DNA of 64,000 nucleotides from JB111 sp049856295 (lineage in GTDB: Bacteria; Actinomycetota; Actinomycetes; Actinomycetales; Actinomycetaceae), in the NCBI RefSeq assembly GCF_049856295.1, contig NZ_JBNDMZ010000012.1:107255-171254 (forward strand), written 5' to 3'. Of this stretch, positions 52,640 to 61,607 are shown one piece after another. The notes below the pieces were generated by a model. The model did not search any database. It was not told the DNA's origin and was given only the letters and a program-made list of their open reading frames with translations. Numbering within the stretch: position 1 is the stretch's first letter; each line of letters begins with the position of its first letter. Both the position numbers and the translations under genes were made by a program.

Positions 52640-53197
52640 TCAGCGCTTGCCCCAGAGGTCGTCGACCGGGCCGCTCGCCCAGCCGCCTGAGGTGGGGGTG
52701 GCCGGGCCGGCCGGTGCTGTCGGGTAGCTCGAGGTGGTCGGGCCGGCAGACGTGGGGTTGCCGGCCGCCTGGGTGACCGGGGGCTGTGGGGCGGTCGGGC
52801 CGGACGACGAGCCTCTCCGCGACGGCAGCACGGCGATGAACACGACGACCGCGACGACCACCAGTCCGATCATCACCGTCTCGCGCCAGATCACGCTCCA
52901 CCAACCGGGGTCGAGGACGGCGCCGGAGGCGCTCCGGCACAGCTCCCTCGTGTCGATGATCGGATCCTCGCCCACCTCGGAGTACGTGCGGCTGAACTCG
53001 TTGGCGAGTGCGTAGCCGTCGGGGCAGAACAATGCGTCGGGGAAGTAGTTGATGTGCGTCGGCCAGACACCCCACGCGAGGATCAGCATCGGGACCACGG
53101 CGATGAGGACGAAGCAGACCGACGCGGCCAGGGGGAGGAGGAAGTTCTGCAGGACCTTCAGCGCGGGACGGGGGCGGTCGGCCCGCTCGTTGTGCAC
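52640..53197 (-). CDS. Two-helix membrane protein, paralogue of the 49961-50707 gene
   Basis: A 185-residue protein: helix 1 (LLPLAASVCFVLIAVVPMLILAWGVW), loop with Cys in LFCPDGYA and ELCRSASG, helix 2 (TVMIGLVVVAVVVFIAVLP), then a Gly/Pro/Ser/Thr tail ending DDLWGKR. Layout, loop cysteines and the terminal DLW-basic motif match the other copy. Start is uncertain: GTG 53197 (CAGGAT 6 nt upstream), or GTG 53215/53233 further out. Confidence 0.62.
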   Translation of the reverse strand: MHNERADRPRPALKVLQNFLLPLAASVCFVLIAVVPMLILAWGVWPTHINYFPDALFCPDGYALANEFSRTYSEVGEDPIIDTRELCRSASGAVLDPGWWSVIWRETVMIGLVVVAVVVFIAVLPSRRGSSSGPTAPQPPVTQAAGNPTSAGPTTSSYPTAPAGPATPTSGGWASGPVDDLWGKR

Positions 53198-53371
53198 GGT
53201 CTCATCCTGCGCCACGAGGCGGGCGCGCCCCACGGGTACCGCTCCCCGGTCACCGAGACCGCTCCCCGGTCACGAGAACCGCCCTTTTGCCGCCCAGGTA
53301 GATTCGACCCAGCCAGGCCGTAGTCACAGGCCCGCACGTCAGTCCGCCCGCGAGTCCGTGAGGTCGCCAGC

Positions 53372-55810
53372 ATGTCCGCAGACACCCCCGCATCCGGCGC
53401 CGGAGCGCCCGACGAGACGCACGGCTCGCCTGCGCCTGCACCAACCGCAATCTCGACGACGAACGACGACGCCGCGCCTGCACCAACCGCAATCTCGACG
53501 AACAGCTCCACCACCCCGGCCCCGCGGCACGACGAGACCGTCGACGACGCCGCCGCGACCCCGGCCACCCCGATGCCCTTCGCGGAGCTCGGCCTCAAGG
53601 ACAACGAGTACGCGCGCATCGTCGAGCTCCTCGGCCGCCGCCCCACCTCCGCCGAGCTCGCCATGTACTCGGTCATGTGGTCGGAGCACTGCAGCTACAA
53701 GTCCTCCAAGCGCCACCTGCGCCAGTTCGGCGACAAGACGACGGACGCGATGAAGGAGAACCTCCTCGTCGGCATCGGGGAGAACGCGGGCGTCGTCGAC
53801 GTCGGCGACGGGTGGGCCGTCACGTTCAAGGTCGAGTCCCACAACCACCCGAGCTACGTGGAGCCGTTCCAGGGCGCGGCGACCGGCGTGGGCGGCATCG
53901 TCCGCGACATCATCGCCATGGGCGCCCGCCCGATTGCCGTCATGGACCAGCTGCGGTTCGGCGCGCCGGACCACCAGGACACGTCACGTGTCGCGCACGG
54001 CGTCGTCGCGGGTATCAGCTCGTACGGCAACAGCCTGGGCCTGCCGAACATCGGCGGCGAGCTCGACCTCGACCCGGTCTACCAGGGCAACCCGCTGGTC
54101 AACGCCCTCGCGATCGGCGTGCTGCGCCACGAGGACATCCACCTCGCGAACGCGTCCGGCGCGGGCAACAAGGTGGTCCTGTTCGGCGCGCGCACGGGCG
54201 GCGACGGCATCGGCGGCGCGTCGATCCTCGCGTCGGAGACCTTCGACGAGGGCGGGCCGGTCAAGCGCCCGTCGGTGCAGGTCGGGGACCCGTTCATGGA
54301 GAAGGTGCTCATCGAGTGCTGCCTCGAGCTCTTCGCCGGCGAGCTCGTCGAGGGCATCCAGGACCTCGGCGCGGCCGGCATCTCCTGCGCCACCTCCGAG
54401 CTCGCGTCCAACGGCGACGGCGGCATGCACGTCGACCTCGAGACCGTCCTCCTGCGCGACCCCAGCCTCACCGCCGGCGAGATCCTCATGAGCGAGTCGC
54501 AGGAGCGGATGATGGCCGTCGTCGCGCCGGACAAGCTCGACGCCTTCCTCGCCGTGACCGAGCGGTGGGAGGTCGAGACCTCGGTCATCGGCGAGGTCAC
54601 CGGCACCGGCCGCCTGACGATCGACCACCACGGCAGCCGGATCGTCGACGTCGACCCGCGCACCGTCGCCCACGACGGCCCCGTCTACGACCGCCCCTAC
54701 GCGCGGCCGGACTGGCTCGACCCGATCGTCGCGGACACCGCCGCAGATCTTTCACGCCCGACGACGCCGGACACCCTCGCGGCCGACATCCGCGCGGTCG
54801 CCCTCGACCCCAACCAGGCGTCCAAGGGCTGGGTGACCGACCAGTACGACCGCTTCGTCCAGGGCCGCACGGCCCTCGCCCAGCCCGACGACGCCGGCGT
54901 CCTGCGCATCGACGAGTCGACCAACCGCGGCGTGGCGCTCGCGACCGACGCCAACCACCGCTACGCGTTCCTCGACCCGCGTACCGGCGCCGCCCAGGCC
55001 CTGGTGGAGGCGGCCCGCAACGTCGCCACCGTCGGCGCCCGCCCGATGGCCGTCACCGACTGCCTCAACCTCGGCAACCCCGAGGACCCGGGCGCGATGT
55101 GGCAGCTCGTCGAGACGGTCACGGGCCTCGCGGACGCCTGCCTCGCGTACGGCATCCCCGTCACCGGCGGCAACGTCTCGCTCTACAACTCGACCGGCGA
55201 GCCGGGCACGGCGACCTCCTCGATCCATCCCACCCCCGTGGTGGGCGTCCTCGGCCTGCACGACGACGTCACGCGCGCCACGCCGTCCGGCTGGCGTGGG
55301 CAGGGGGAGACCATCGTCCTCCTCGGCACCACCGCGCTCGAGCTCGACGGCTCCGCCTGGGCGCAGACCGTGCACAGCCACCTCGGCGGCACGCCGCCGC
55401 GGGTCGACGTCGCGGCGGAGAAGGCCCTTGTCGAGACCCTGCTCGCCATCCACGGCGAGGGGCTCGCCACGGCCGCCCACGACCTCGCGACCGGCGGCCT
55501 CGCCCAGGCGCTCGTCGACGCGTCGACCCGCTACGGCGTCGGGGCGGAGATCGATCTCACGCCGGTGACCGAGCGCGACGGGATCGACCTCGCGACGGCC
55601 CTGTTCAGCGAGTCGCAGGCGCGGGCGCTCGTCGTCGTCGCGCCGGGGGACGTTGCCCGGGTGGAGGCGCTCGCCGCCGCGCAGGGCGTACCGTGCGCGA
55701 CGGTCGGAACCACCGGCGGGACCACCCTCGCGGTCGGCGGAGTCACGGGGATCGACGTCGTCGGGCTTGCCGAGGACTCGGCGGCCGTGCTGCCCGCACT
55801 CTGGGACTGA
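53372..55810 (+). CDS. purL: FGAM synthase large subunit PurL with repeat-derived N-terminal extension
   Basis: An 812-residue ATP-dependent subunit that turns FGAR into FGAM with PurS and PurQ. Conserved part begins at about residue 68 (MPFAELGLKDNEYARIVELLGRRPT) and includes MWSEHCSYKSSK, KVESHNHPSYVEPFQGAATGVGGIVRDI, GAAGISCATSELASNGDGG and GGNVSLYNST. Usual actinobacterial length is about 750-770; the extra N-terminal ~60 residues contain two PTAIST peptides encoded by two A copies of the dispersed repeat. ATG 53372 has GTGAGGT upstream; ATG 53573 would give a normal-length protein but has no ribosome-binding site. Confidence 0.95.
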   Translation: MSADTPASGAGAPDETHGSPAPAPTAISTTNDDAAPAPTAISTNSSTTPAPRHDETVDDAAATPATPMPFAELGLKDNEYARIVELLGRRPTSAELAMYSVMWSEHCSYKSSKRHLRQFGDKTTDAMKENLLVGIGENAGVVDVGDGWAVTFKVESHNHPSYVEPFQGAATGVGGIVRDIIAMGARPIAVMDQLRFGAPDHQDTSRVAHGVVAGISSYGNSLGLPNIGGELDLDPVYQGNPLVNALAIGVLRHEDIHLANASGAGNKVVLFGARTGGDGIGGASILASETFDEGGPVKRPSVQVGDPFMEKVLIECCLELFAGELVEGIQDLGAAGISCATSELASNGDGGMHVDLETVLLRDPSLTAGEILMSESQERMMAVVAPDKLDAFLAVTERWEVETSVIGEVTGTGRLTIDHHGSRIVDVDPRTVAHDGPVYDRPYARPDWLDPIVADTAADLSRPTTPDTLAADIRAVALDPNQASKGWVTDQYDRFVQGRTALAQPDDAGVLRIDESTNRGVALATDANHRYAFLDPRTGAAQALVEAARNVATVGARPMAVTDCLNLGNPEDPGAMWQLVETVTGLADACLAYGIPVTGGNVSLYNSTGEPGTATSSIHPTPVVGVLGLHDDVTRATPSGWRGQGETIVLLGTTALELDGSAWAQTVHSHLGGTPPRVDVAAEKALVETLLAIHGEGLATAAHDLATGGLAQALVDASTRYGVGAEIDLTPVTERDGIDLATALFSESQARALVVVAPGDVARVEALAAAQGVPCATVGTTGGTTLAVGGVTGIDVVGLAEDSAAVLPALWD
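53441..53500. repeat. Two rightward A copies inside the purL 5' coding region
   Basis: CCAACCGCAATCTCGACG at 53441-53458 and 53483-53500, with matching upstream bases (GCGCCTGCA), so the repeated unit is larger than the core. The frame stays open. Confidence 0.9.
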
Positions 55811-55837
55811 TCTCGACGCGAGGTGGTCGACGCGGCA

Positions 55838-55855
55838 TCGTGGGGGAACCCACGA
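55838..55855. terminator. Short hairpin between purL and gdhA
   Basis: TCGTGGG paired with CCCACGA around a GGAA tetraloop, 28 nt after the purL stop. Weak terminator candidate. The rest of the 227-bp interval shows nothing clear. Confidence 0.4.
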
Positions 55856-56037
55856 CCCGCCGTTGGCACGTTGCTGAGACAATCGTGGACGGTGACTGGT
55901 GCGTCCCGTGCCCCACGGCCGACGCACCACGCGTGAGCCGCGCGAGCACCACCGAACGCGAGCAGCCCCGAACGACTGTCGCGAGTACCGAACGGACCAC
56001 CCGCCCGGCGTGAGCCGGGCCCGATGTCAGGAGCCGC

Positions 56038-57372
56038 ATGATCGACGAGCTGCAGGCGGTGTACGACGAGGTCGTCACCCGCGACCCGGGCCAGCCCGAG
56101 TTCCACCAGGCCGTGCACGAGGTGCTCGGCTCGATCGGCGACATCGCCCTGCGCGAGGACTACGAGCGGGCCGCGATCCTGCGCCGCATCGTCGAGCCGG
56201 ACCGCCAGATCATGTTCCGCGTCCCGTGGGTCGACGACGCCGGCCGCACCCAGGTCAACCGCGGCTACCGCGTGGAGTTCTCCTCCGCGCTCGGCCCGTA
56301 CAAGGGCGGGCTGCGGTTCCACCCGTCGGTCAACCTCGGCGTCATCAAGTTCCTCGGCTTCGAGCAGATCTTCAAGAACGCGCTCACCGGTCAGGGCATC
56401 GGCGGCGGCAAGGGCGGGTCCGACTTCGACCCGCACGGCAAGTCCGACAGCGAGGTCATGCGCTTCTGCCAGTCGTTCATGACCGAGCTGTACCGCCACA
56501 TCGGCGAGTACACCGACGTCCCCGCCGGCGACATCGGCGTGGGCGGCCGCGAGATCGGCTACATGTTCGGCCAGTACAAGCGCATCACCAACCGCTTCGA
56601 GGCCGGCGTGCTGACCGGCAAGGGCACCGGCTGGGGCGGCTCGTTCGGCCGCACCGAGGCCACCGGCTACGGCACCGTCTTCTTCACCGAGCGCATGCTC
56701 AGCCGCCAGGGCAAGTCGCTCGACGGCCAGCGCGTCGTGGTCTCCGGCTCCGGCAACGTGGCGATCTACGCGATCCAGAAGGCCCAGCAGCTGGGCGCGC
56801 ACGTCGTGGCGTTCTCCGACTCCTCGGGCTACGTGCTCGACGAGCAGGGCGTCGACGTCGAGCTCCTCCGCGAGGTCAAGGAGGTCCGTCGCGGCCGCGT
56901 GGCCGACTACGTCGAGGGGCGTCCCGGAGCCGAGCTCCGGACCGAGGGCTCCGTCTGGGACCTGCCGTGCACGATCGCGCTGCCCTGCGCCACGCAGAAC
57001 GAGCTCGACGAGAACCACGCCCGCACGCTCGTGGACAACGGGGTGATCGCCGTGGCCGAGGGCGCGAACATGCCCTCGACGCCCGAGGCCGTCGACATCT
57101 TCCAGGCCGCCGGCACCGCGTTCGGCCCGGGCAAGGCCGCGAACGCCGGGGGCGTGGCGACGTCCGCCCTGGAGATGGAGCAGAACGCCTCGCGCGAGCA
57201 GTGGAACTTCGACAAGACGGTGGCGCGGCTCGAGGTCGTCATGACCCAGATCCACGACACCGTGGCGCGCACGGCCGAGCGGCACGACGCCCCGGGGAAC
57301 TATGTCCTCGGTGCGAACGTCGCCGGCTACGCCAAGGTGGCGGACGCCCTCCTCGCCCACGGCGTCGTCTGA
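56038..57372 (+). CDS. gdhA: NADP-specific glutamate dehydrogenase
   Basis: A 444-residue hexameric enzyme making glutamate from 2-oxoglutarate and ammonium. Motifs: GYRVEFSSALGPYKGGLRFHPSVNLGVIKFLGFEQIFKNALT with the catalytic region, GGGKGGSDFDP (active-site Lys), DIGVGGREIGYMFG, KGTGWGGSFGRTEATGYG, and the coenzyme fold VVVSGSGNVAIYAIQKA. Length typical. AGGAG precedes the ATG. Next to purL it links nitrogen assimilation and glutamine use. A large repeat array follows the stop. Confidence 0.97.
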   Translation: MIDELQAVYDEVVTRDPGQPEFHQAVHEVLGSIGDIALREDYERAAILRRIVEPDRQIMFRVPWVDDAGRTQVNRGYRVEFSSALGPYKGGLRFHPSVNLGVIKFLGFEQIFKNALTGQGIGGGKGGSDFDPHGKSDSEVMRFCQSFMTELYRHIGEYTDVPAGDIGVGGREIGYMFGQYKRITNRFEAGVLTGKGTGWGGSFGRTEATGYGTVFFTERMLSRQGKSLDGQRVVVSGSGNVAIYAIQKAQQLGAHVVAFSDSSGYVLDEQGVDVELLREVKEVRRGRVADYVEGRPGAELRTEGSVWDLPCTIALPCATQNELDENHARTLVDNGVIAVAEGANMPSTPEAVDIFQAAGTAFGPGKAANAGGVATSALEMEQNASREQWNFDKTVARLEVVMTQIHDTVARTAERHDAPGNYVLGANVAGYAKVADALLAHGVV

Positions 57373-57381
57373 CCACTTCTT

Positions 57382-57629
57382 GTCGAGAGTGCGGGTTGGC
57401 TCGCAACTTCCTTCGTCGAGATTGCGGTTCGTCGTCACCGAGATTGCGGTTTGTCGTCGTCGAGATTGTGGTTGGGGCCCCAACCGCAATCTCGACGAGG
57501 GGCGGGCGGCCCGAACTTGACCGGGCCGGTTCCCCACCGCACTCTCGATGAACGAGGGCGCTCTCACGCTGGACAGACGGAGGCTCCCAACCGCAATCTC
57601 GACGAGCACCAACCGCAATCTCGACGAAT
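57382..57629. repeat. Largest repeat array, eight copies, with a strong central hairpin
   Basis: Leftward B (57382-57399), leftward A x3 (57414-57431, 57437-57453, 57458-57479), then rightward A (57478-57500), rightward B (57534-57553) and rightward A x2 (57583-57604, 57607-57629). The third and fourth A copies abut as an almost perfect inverted pair with GGGGCCCC at the centre. It fills the gdhA-dsbA-like interval up to about 30 bp before the next start. Confidence 0.9.
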
Positions 57630-57658
57630 TCCCCTCGGCAACACCCCTCGGAGGAGAC

Positions 57659-58432
57659 ATGACCCGCACGGTTCGTCCGGCGCTCACCGCCGGCATCCTC
57701 GGCGCGGCCCTCGCGCTCGCGGCCTGCACGGGTGACGACTCGTCCGCCCCCGCCGCCGAGACCCCGCCGGAGTCCGACACCTCCGCCGCCGAGGCCGACC
57801 AGCGCGCCGAGGAGGCCGCGGCCACGCTCGCGGACCTGCCGACCACGGACGTCGACGTCAGCCCCGACGAGAACTACCTCACCGCCGTCGGCGCCCCGGA
57901 CGCCGAGGTGACGATGGTCGTCTTCGAGGACTACCTGTGCCACTACTGCCAGGCCATGTCCACGCAGGCGCTGCCGGAGCTGCAGGACCTCGTCGACGAC
58001 GGCACGCTGCGCATCGAGTACCGCGACGTCGGCGTGCTCGCCCCCCAGTCCGTCACCCTCGCGCAGGCGGCGTGGGCGGCCGCGCAGCAGGACGGCTACG
58101 CCGCGTACCACGAGTCGCTCATGGCCGACCCGCCGGCGGCCGAGGACGTCACGGCGGAGACGCTGACCGAGCGTGCCGTCGAGGCCGGCCTCGAGCCCGA
58201 GCAGTTCGGCACCGACCTCGCCGCCGCCGACACCGCCGCCCAGATCAGCGCCAACGCCCAGCTCGCGATGGACATCGACCTCAGCGGCACGCCGACCACC
58301 GTGGTCGGCGGGTTCGTCATGGTCGGCCTGCAGGACGCGGAGACGCTGCGGCTCGCCGTCGAGGGCGTCGCCGCGGGTGTCACGCCGGGCGGGGAGACCT
58401 CGAGCGAGTCGGGTTCCGGCCCCTCCGCGTAA
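57659..58432 (+). CDS. DsbA-family thioredoxin-fold lipoprotein
   Basis: A 257-residue exported lipoprotein: signal ending LALAACTG (lipobox), an Ala/Glu-rich linker (about 25-60) and a DsbA-type domain with the redox motif CHYC in VFEDYLCHYCQ (about residue 93), and the cis-Pro loop SGTPTTVVGG. It should handle disulfides in extracellular proteins. GGAGGAG precedes the ATG. A Ser/Gly tail closes the chain. Confidence 0.9.
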   Translation: MTRTVRPALTAGILGAALALAACTGDDSSAPAAETPPESDTSAAEADQRAEEAAATLADLPTTDVDVSPDENYLTAVGAPDAEVTMVVFEDYLCHYCQAMSTQALPELQDLVDDGTLRIEYRDVGVLAPQSVTLAQAAWAAAQQDGYAAYHESLMADPPAAEDVTAETLTERAVEAGLEPEQFGTDLAAADTAAQISANAQLAMDIDLSGTPTTVVGGFVMVGLQDAETLRLAVEGVAAGVTPGGETSSESGSGPSA

Positions 58433-58540
58433 GGACGATGCCCGACGCCGAAGCTCACCTCGCGTGCGTCGCGGAGGGCCGCGTAGCGGCCACGATCGAC
58501 GACGACGAACGACTCGCCCGCTCCCGGGATTCCGCGTCCT

Positions 58541-58584
58541 CGTCGAGAGTGCCGTTGGGGCCCCAACCGCACTCTCGGCGAGAG
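58541..58584. repeat. Abutting inverted pair of B copies
   Basis: Leftward B (58541-58560) and rightward B (58561-58584) meet at GGGGCCCC and form an almost perfect hairpin, about 110 bp after the dsbA-like stop, probably acting as its terminator. The remaining 170 bp of this 322-bp interval, before the 5'-nucleotidase, shows no gene or convincing promoter. Confidence 0.85.
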
Positions 58585-58754
58585 AAGTGGCGTCAGCGCA
58601 GTCGCGACACATCGGGCACCTCGCCGGCGCCCGACCAACCGCGGGTGAACTCTTGGAGACCGGCGAACGATCCCATAGTTTGGCCTTCACCCCGGGGATA
58701 ACCTGGCCGAGCCTTACCCCTGTCGGCCAGACGAAAGACTGAGGTCTCTCTCCC

Positions 58755-61304
58755 ATGTCACGCCCCTCCCGCGTCAGGATCACGGCCAGCGCCGGCGTCC
58801 TCGCGCTCATCGGATCGGTCGCCGCTGCGGCCCCGGCCTTCGCGGTCGAGAACGAGGACGGCACGGTCACCATCGACCTCGCCGTCATCACCGACTTCCA
58901 CGGCCACATCGAGACGGCCGCCCAGGTGCAGACCGTCGTCGACGGCATCCGCGCCGAGAACGAGACCGGCACGCTGTTCCTCAGCGCCGGTGACAACATC
59001 GGCGGCTCCGCGTTCGTGTCGGCCATCGCCAACGACCAGCCGACGATCGACATCCTCAACGCGATGGGCCTGAACCACACGGCCGTCGGCAACCACGAGT
59101 TCGACCAGGGCTACGAGGACCTGCGCGACCGCGTCATCCCGGCGTCGGAGTTCTCGCACCTCGGCGCGAACGTCGCCGGTGCGCCGGAGATCGCGGACCC
59201 GGGCTTCGTCGTCGAGGAGATCGACGGCGTCAGCGTCGGCATCATCGGCACGGTCACCTCCGACACCCCGAACGTCGTCTCGCCAGCCGGTATCGAGGGC
59301 CTCGAGTTCCAGGACGAGGTCGACGTCGCCAACGAGCGCGCCGCCACCCTCAGCGACGGTGACGACGCCAACGGTGAGGCCGACGTCGTCGTCGCACTCA
59401 TCCACGAGGACGCCGACATCATCGCCCCGGGGCTCGACGAGAACATCGACGCCGCGTTCGCCGGTCACTCGCACCTCCTGAAGAACACCGAGACCGGCGC
59501 CGGCGCCCCGCTGCTCCAGCCGGGCAACTTCGGCAGCCACGTGGCCAACACGCAGCTGACCGTCAACCCGGAGTCGGGTGAGATCACGGTCGACACGGCC
59601 GAGAACATCGAGATCACCGAGGAGACCGCGCGCGACGCGGACATCGAGGCGCTCTACCAGGAGGCCCTGGCCGAGAGCCAGGTGCTCGGCCAGGAGGAGG
59701 TCGGCACCGTCATCGCGCCGTTCAACCGCGGCTCGCGTACCGGCGCCCCGGACGGCACCAACCGTGGCGCCGAGTCCACGCTCGGCAACCTGCTCGGCGA
59801 CGCCGCGCTCGCGTCGGCGAACGAGTTCAACCTCAACGCCGACATCGGCGTCATCAACCCGGGCGGCATCCGCGCGGACCTCGACCCGAACGGCGACGGC
59901 ACGGTCACCTACGCGGAGGCCTTCGACGTCCAGCCCTTCGGCAACACGATCGGCGCCGTGACGATCCCGGGCGCGGACCTGCGTCTGCTCCTCGAGCAGC
60001 AGCTGCGCACCGCGACCGACTCGCACCCGTACCTCGCGCTCGGCTGGTCCGAGAACCTCGACTACGTGTGGGACCCGGAGAGCAACGAGATCCTCTCGCT
60101 GACGATCGACGGCGAGCCCGTGGCCGACGACCAGGAGATCCGCATCGCGGGCAACACCTTCCTCCTCGCCGGCGGTGACGCCTTCACCGGCTTCACGGAC
60201 AACGCGAGCAACTTCGTCGACACCGGCGTCCAGGACGTGCAGGCGCTCAACGACTACCTCGCGGCCAACGAGCAGCTGGCCCCGAGCTACGACCAGGCGT
60301 CGATCGGCTGGACCGGTCCGACCACGGCCGCGGCCGGCGAGACCGTCTCGGTCGACCTCTCGGGCCTGTCCTTCACCACCGAGCCCGACGCCAAGCCCTT
60401 CGAGGTCGAGGTCCTCCTCGGCGACGAGGTCGTCGGCACGGGCGAGGTCAACAACGACCCGTCGGACGGCTACAACACGACCGGTACCTCCACGGTCGAG
60501 ATCACGATCCCCGAGGGCGCCGAGGCCGGCGAGCAGTCGCTGACCGTCAACGCCGAGCCCACCGTGGCCCAGGTGCCCTTCGAGGTCACCGCCGGCGCCG
60601 AGGAGCCCGAGCCGACGCCCCCCTCGGCCGGTCGCGGCTTCTACCTCAACAACGGCTGGGACGCGAACGCCGAGCACGAGTTCTCGTTCGGCCGCGTCGG
60701 TGACGACGTCCTCGTCGGCGACTGGGACGGCGACGGGCAGGACACCCTGGGCGTGCGTCGCGGGAACGCCTACTTCCTCACCAACTCGCTGTTCGGCGGC
60801 GACGCCGACGTCGAGCTGACCTACGGCCGCGCCGGCGACACGGTGCTCGTGGGTGACTGGGACGGCGACAGCGTGGACACCTTCGCCGTGCGCCGCGGCA
60901 ACGGCTACTTCCTCTCGAACTCGCACGAGTCGGGCTGGGCGGAGACCGAGCTGGACTACGGCCGTGCGAACGACCAGGTCCTCGTCGGTGACTACGACGG
61001 CGACGAGGTCGACACCTTCGCGGTTCGCCGTGGCAACACCTACTTCGTCTCCAACACGCTCGAGTCCGGCTGGGCCGACGCGGAGTTCGACTACGGCCGC
61101 TCGGGCGACGAGGTGCTCGTGGGTGACTGGGACGGCGACGGCAACGACACGTTCGCCTCGCGTCGCGGCAACCTCTACCTCATGTCCAACGCCCTCGAGG
61201 GTGGCTGGGCCGAGATCGAGCAGAACTACGGCCGCTCCGGCGACGAGGTCTTCGTCGGCGACTGGGACGGCGACGGCTCCGACACCCTGGGTGTCCGCCG
61301 CTGA
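58755..61304 (+). CDS. Secreted 5'-nucleotidase/UshA-family phosphoesterase with FG-GAP-like C-terminal repeats
   Basis: An 849-residue exported enzyme. Signal peptide with likely cut after AFA-30. Metallophosphatase domain: ITDFHGHIE (about 46-53), SAGDNIGG, GNHEFDQG (112-119), GHSHLL; then the 5'-nucleotidase C-terminal domain with VINPGGIRADL and LLLAGGDAFTGF. An Ig-like stretch (about 515-615) leads to PEPTPPSAGRG and five FG-GAP/VCBS-type repeats of about 45 residues with VGDWDGDGxDTxxVRRGN, whose Asp residues suit calcium binding; the protein ends on VRR. It would release phosphate from extracellular nucleotides. The C-terminal domain is nearly identical to that of the next gene and may attach both to the cell surface (inference). 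Confidence 0.92.
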   Translation: MSRPSRVRITASAGVLALIGSVAAAAPAFAVENEDGTVTIDLAVITDFHGHIETAAQVQTVVDGIRAENETGTLFLSAGDNIGGSAFVSAIANDQPTIDILNAMGLNHTAVGNHEFDQGYEDLRDRVIPASEFSHLGANVAGAPEIADPGFVVEEIDGVSVGIIGTVTSDTPNVVSPAGIEGLEFQDEVDVANERAATLSDGDDANGEADVVVALIHEDADIIAPGLDENIDAAFAGHSHLLKNTETGAGAPLLQPGNFGSHVANTQLTVNPESGEITVDTAENIEITEETARDADIEALYQEALAESQVLGQEEVGTVIAPFNRGSRTGAPDGTNRGAESTLGNLLGDAALASANEFNLNADIGVINPGGIRADLDPNGDGTVTYAEAFDVQPFGNTIGAVTIPGADLRLLLEQQLRTATDSHPYLALGWSENLDYVWDPESNEILSLTIDGEPVADDQEIRIAGNTFLLAGGDAFTGFTDNASNFVDTGVQDVQALNDYLAANEQLAPSYDQASIGWTGPTTAAAGETVSVDLSGLSFTTEPDAKPFEVEVLLGDEVVGTGEVNNDPSDGYNTTGTSTVEITIPEGAEAGEQSLTVNAEPTVAQVPFEVTAGAEEPEPTPPSAGRGFYLNNGWDANAEHEFSFGRVGDDVLVGDWDGDGQDTLGVRRGNAYFLTNSLFGGDADVELTYGRAGDTVLVGDWDGDSVDTFAVRRGNGYFLSNSHESGWAETELDYGRANDQVLVGDYDGDEVDTFAVRRGNTYFVSNTLESGWADAEFDYGRSGDEVLVGDWDGDGNDTFASRRGNLYLMSNALEGGWAEIEQNYGRSGDEVFVGDWDGDGSDTLGVRR

Positions 61305-61372
61305 TCCAGGAGGGATGCGCCCGCCTCGCCCTCATGGCGAGTGAGCGGACGTCCTCTTGACGAGTGAGCGGA
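60601..61372. repeat. Long direct repeat, copy 1
   Basis: Same as 63229-64000 at an offset of 2628 bp. Differences seen only at 60614 and 60632; from there to the window edge I see none. It spans the whole FG-GAP-like domain, the stop codon and about 68 bp of 3' flank. Confidence 0.95.
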
Positions 61373-61390
61373 CCTCGGTCCGACACACAT

Positions 61391-61429
61391 CGAGCGCTCC
61401 TCCACCCGATCCGGGTGGGGGAGCGCTCG
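61391..61429. terminator. Strong hairpin after the 5'-nucleotidase gene
   Basis: CGAGCGCTCC pairs with GGAGCGCTCG and CCACCCG with CGGGTGG, loop ATC; about 18 paired bases. It lies just past the end of the long repeat. The rest of the 303-bp interval holds no gene that I can support. Confidence 0.7.
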
Positions 61430-61607
61430 GTCGTTCACGGGCCATGGTCGACAATCCCGGCACGGAAAGTGCTGGCAACAATGCGGGGCGCCGTCGTCGG
61501 TGGTGTGAGTCTCGAGTCAGCCGCGGGGGAGCGTCATTCCACCCGCGGTGCACCGCGCAACGGATGCGCAGGTGCGTGAGTCGAGGACGACTACAGGAGG
61601 ACGGACG

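Noticed and set aside
57548..57658. Earlier in-frame start for the DsbA-like protein inside the repeat array
   Set aside because: It would add a repeat-derived peptide before the signal sequence and block lipoprotein export; GGAGGAG clearly marks ATG 57659.
58681..58705. PHO box before the 5'-nucleotidase gene
   Set aside because: CTTCACC fits one half-site of a PhoP direct repeat, but the second half about 12 bp on (GATAACC) is poor and its spacing is off.
61337..61373. The two CGAGTGAGCGGAC units as members of the dispersed family
   Set aside because: They resemble GAGAGTGCGGGTGAG only loosely and lack the core; they belong to the long direct repeat.
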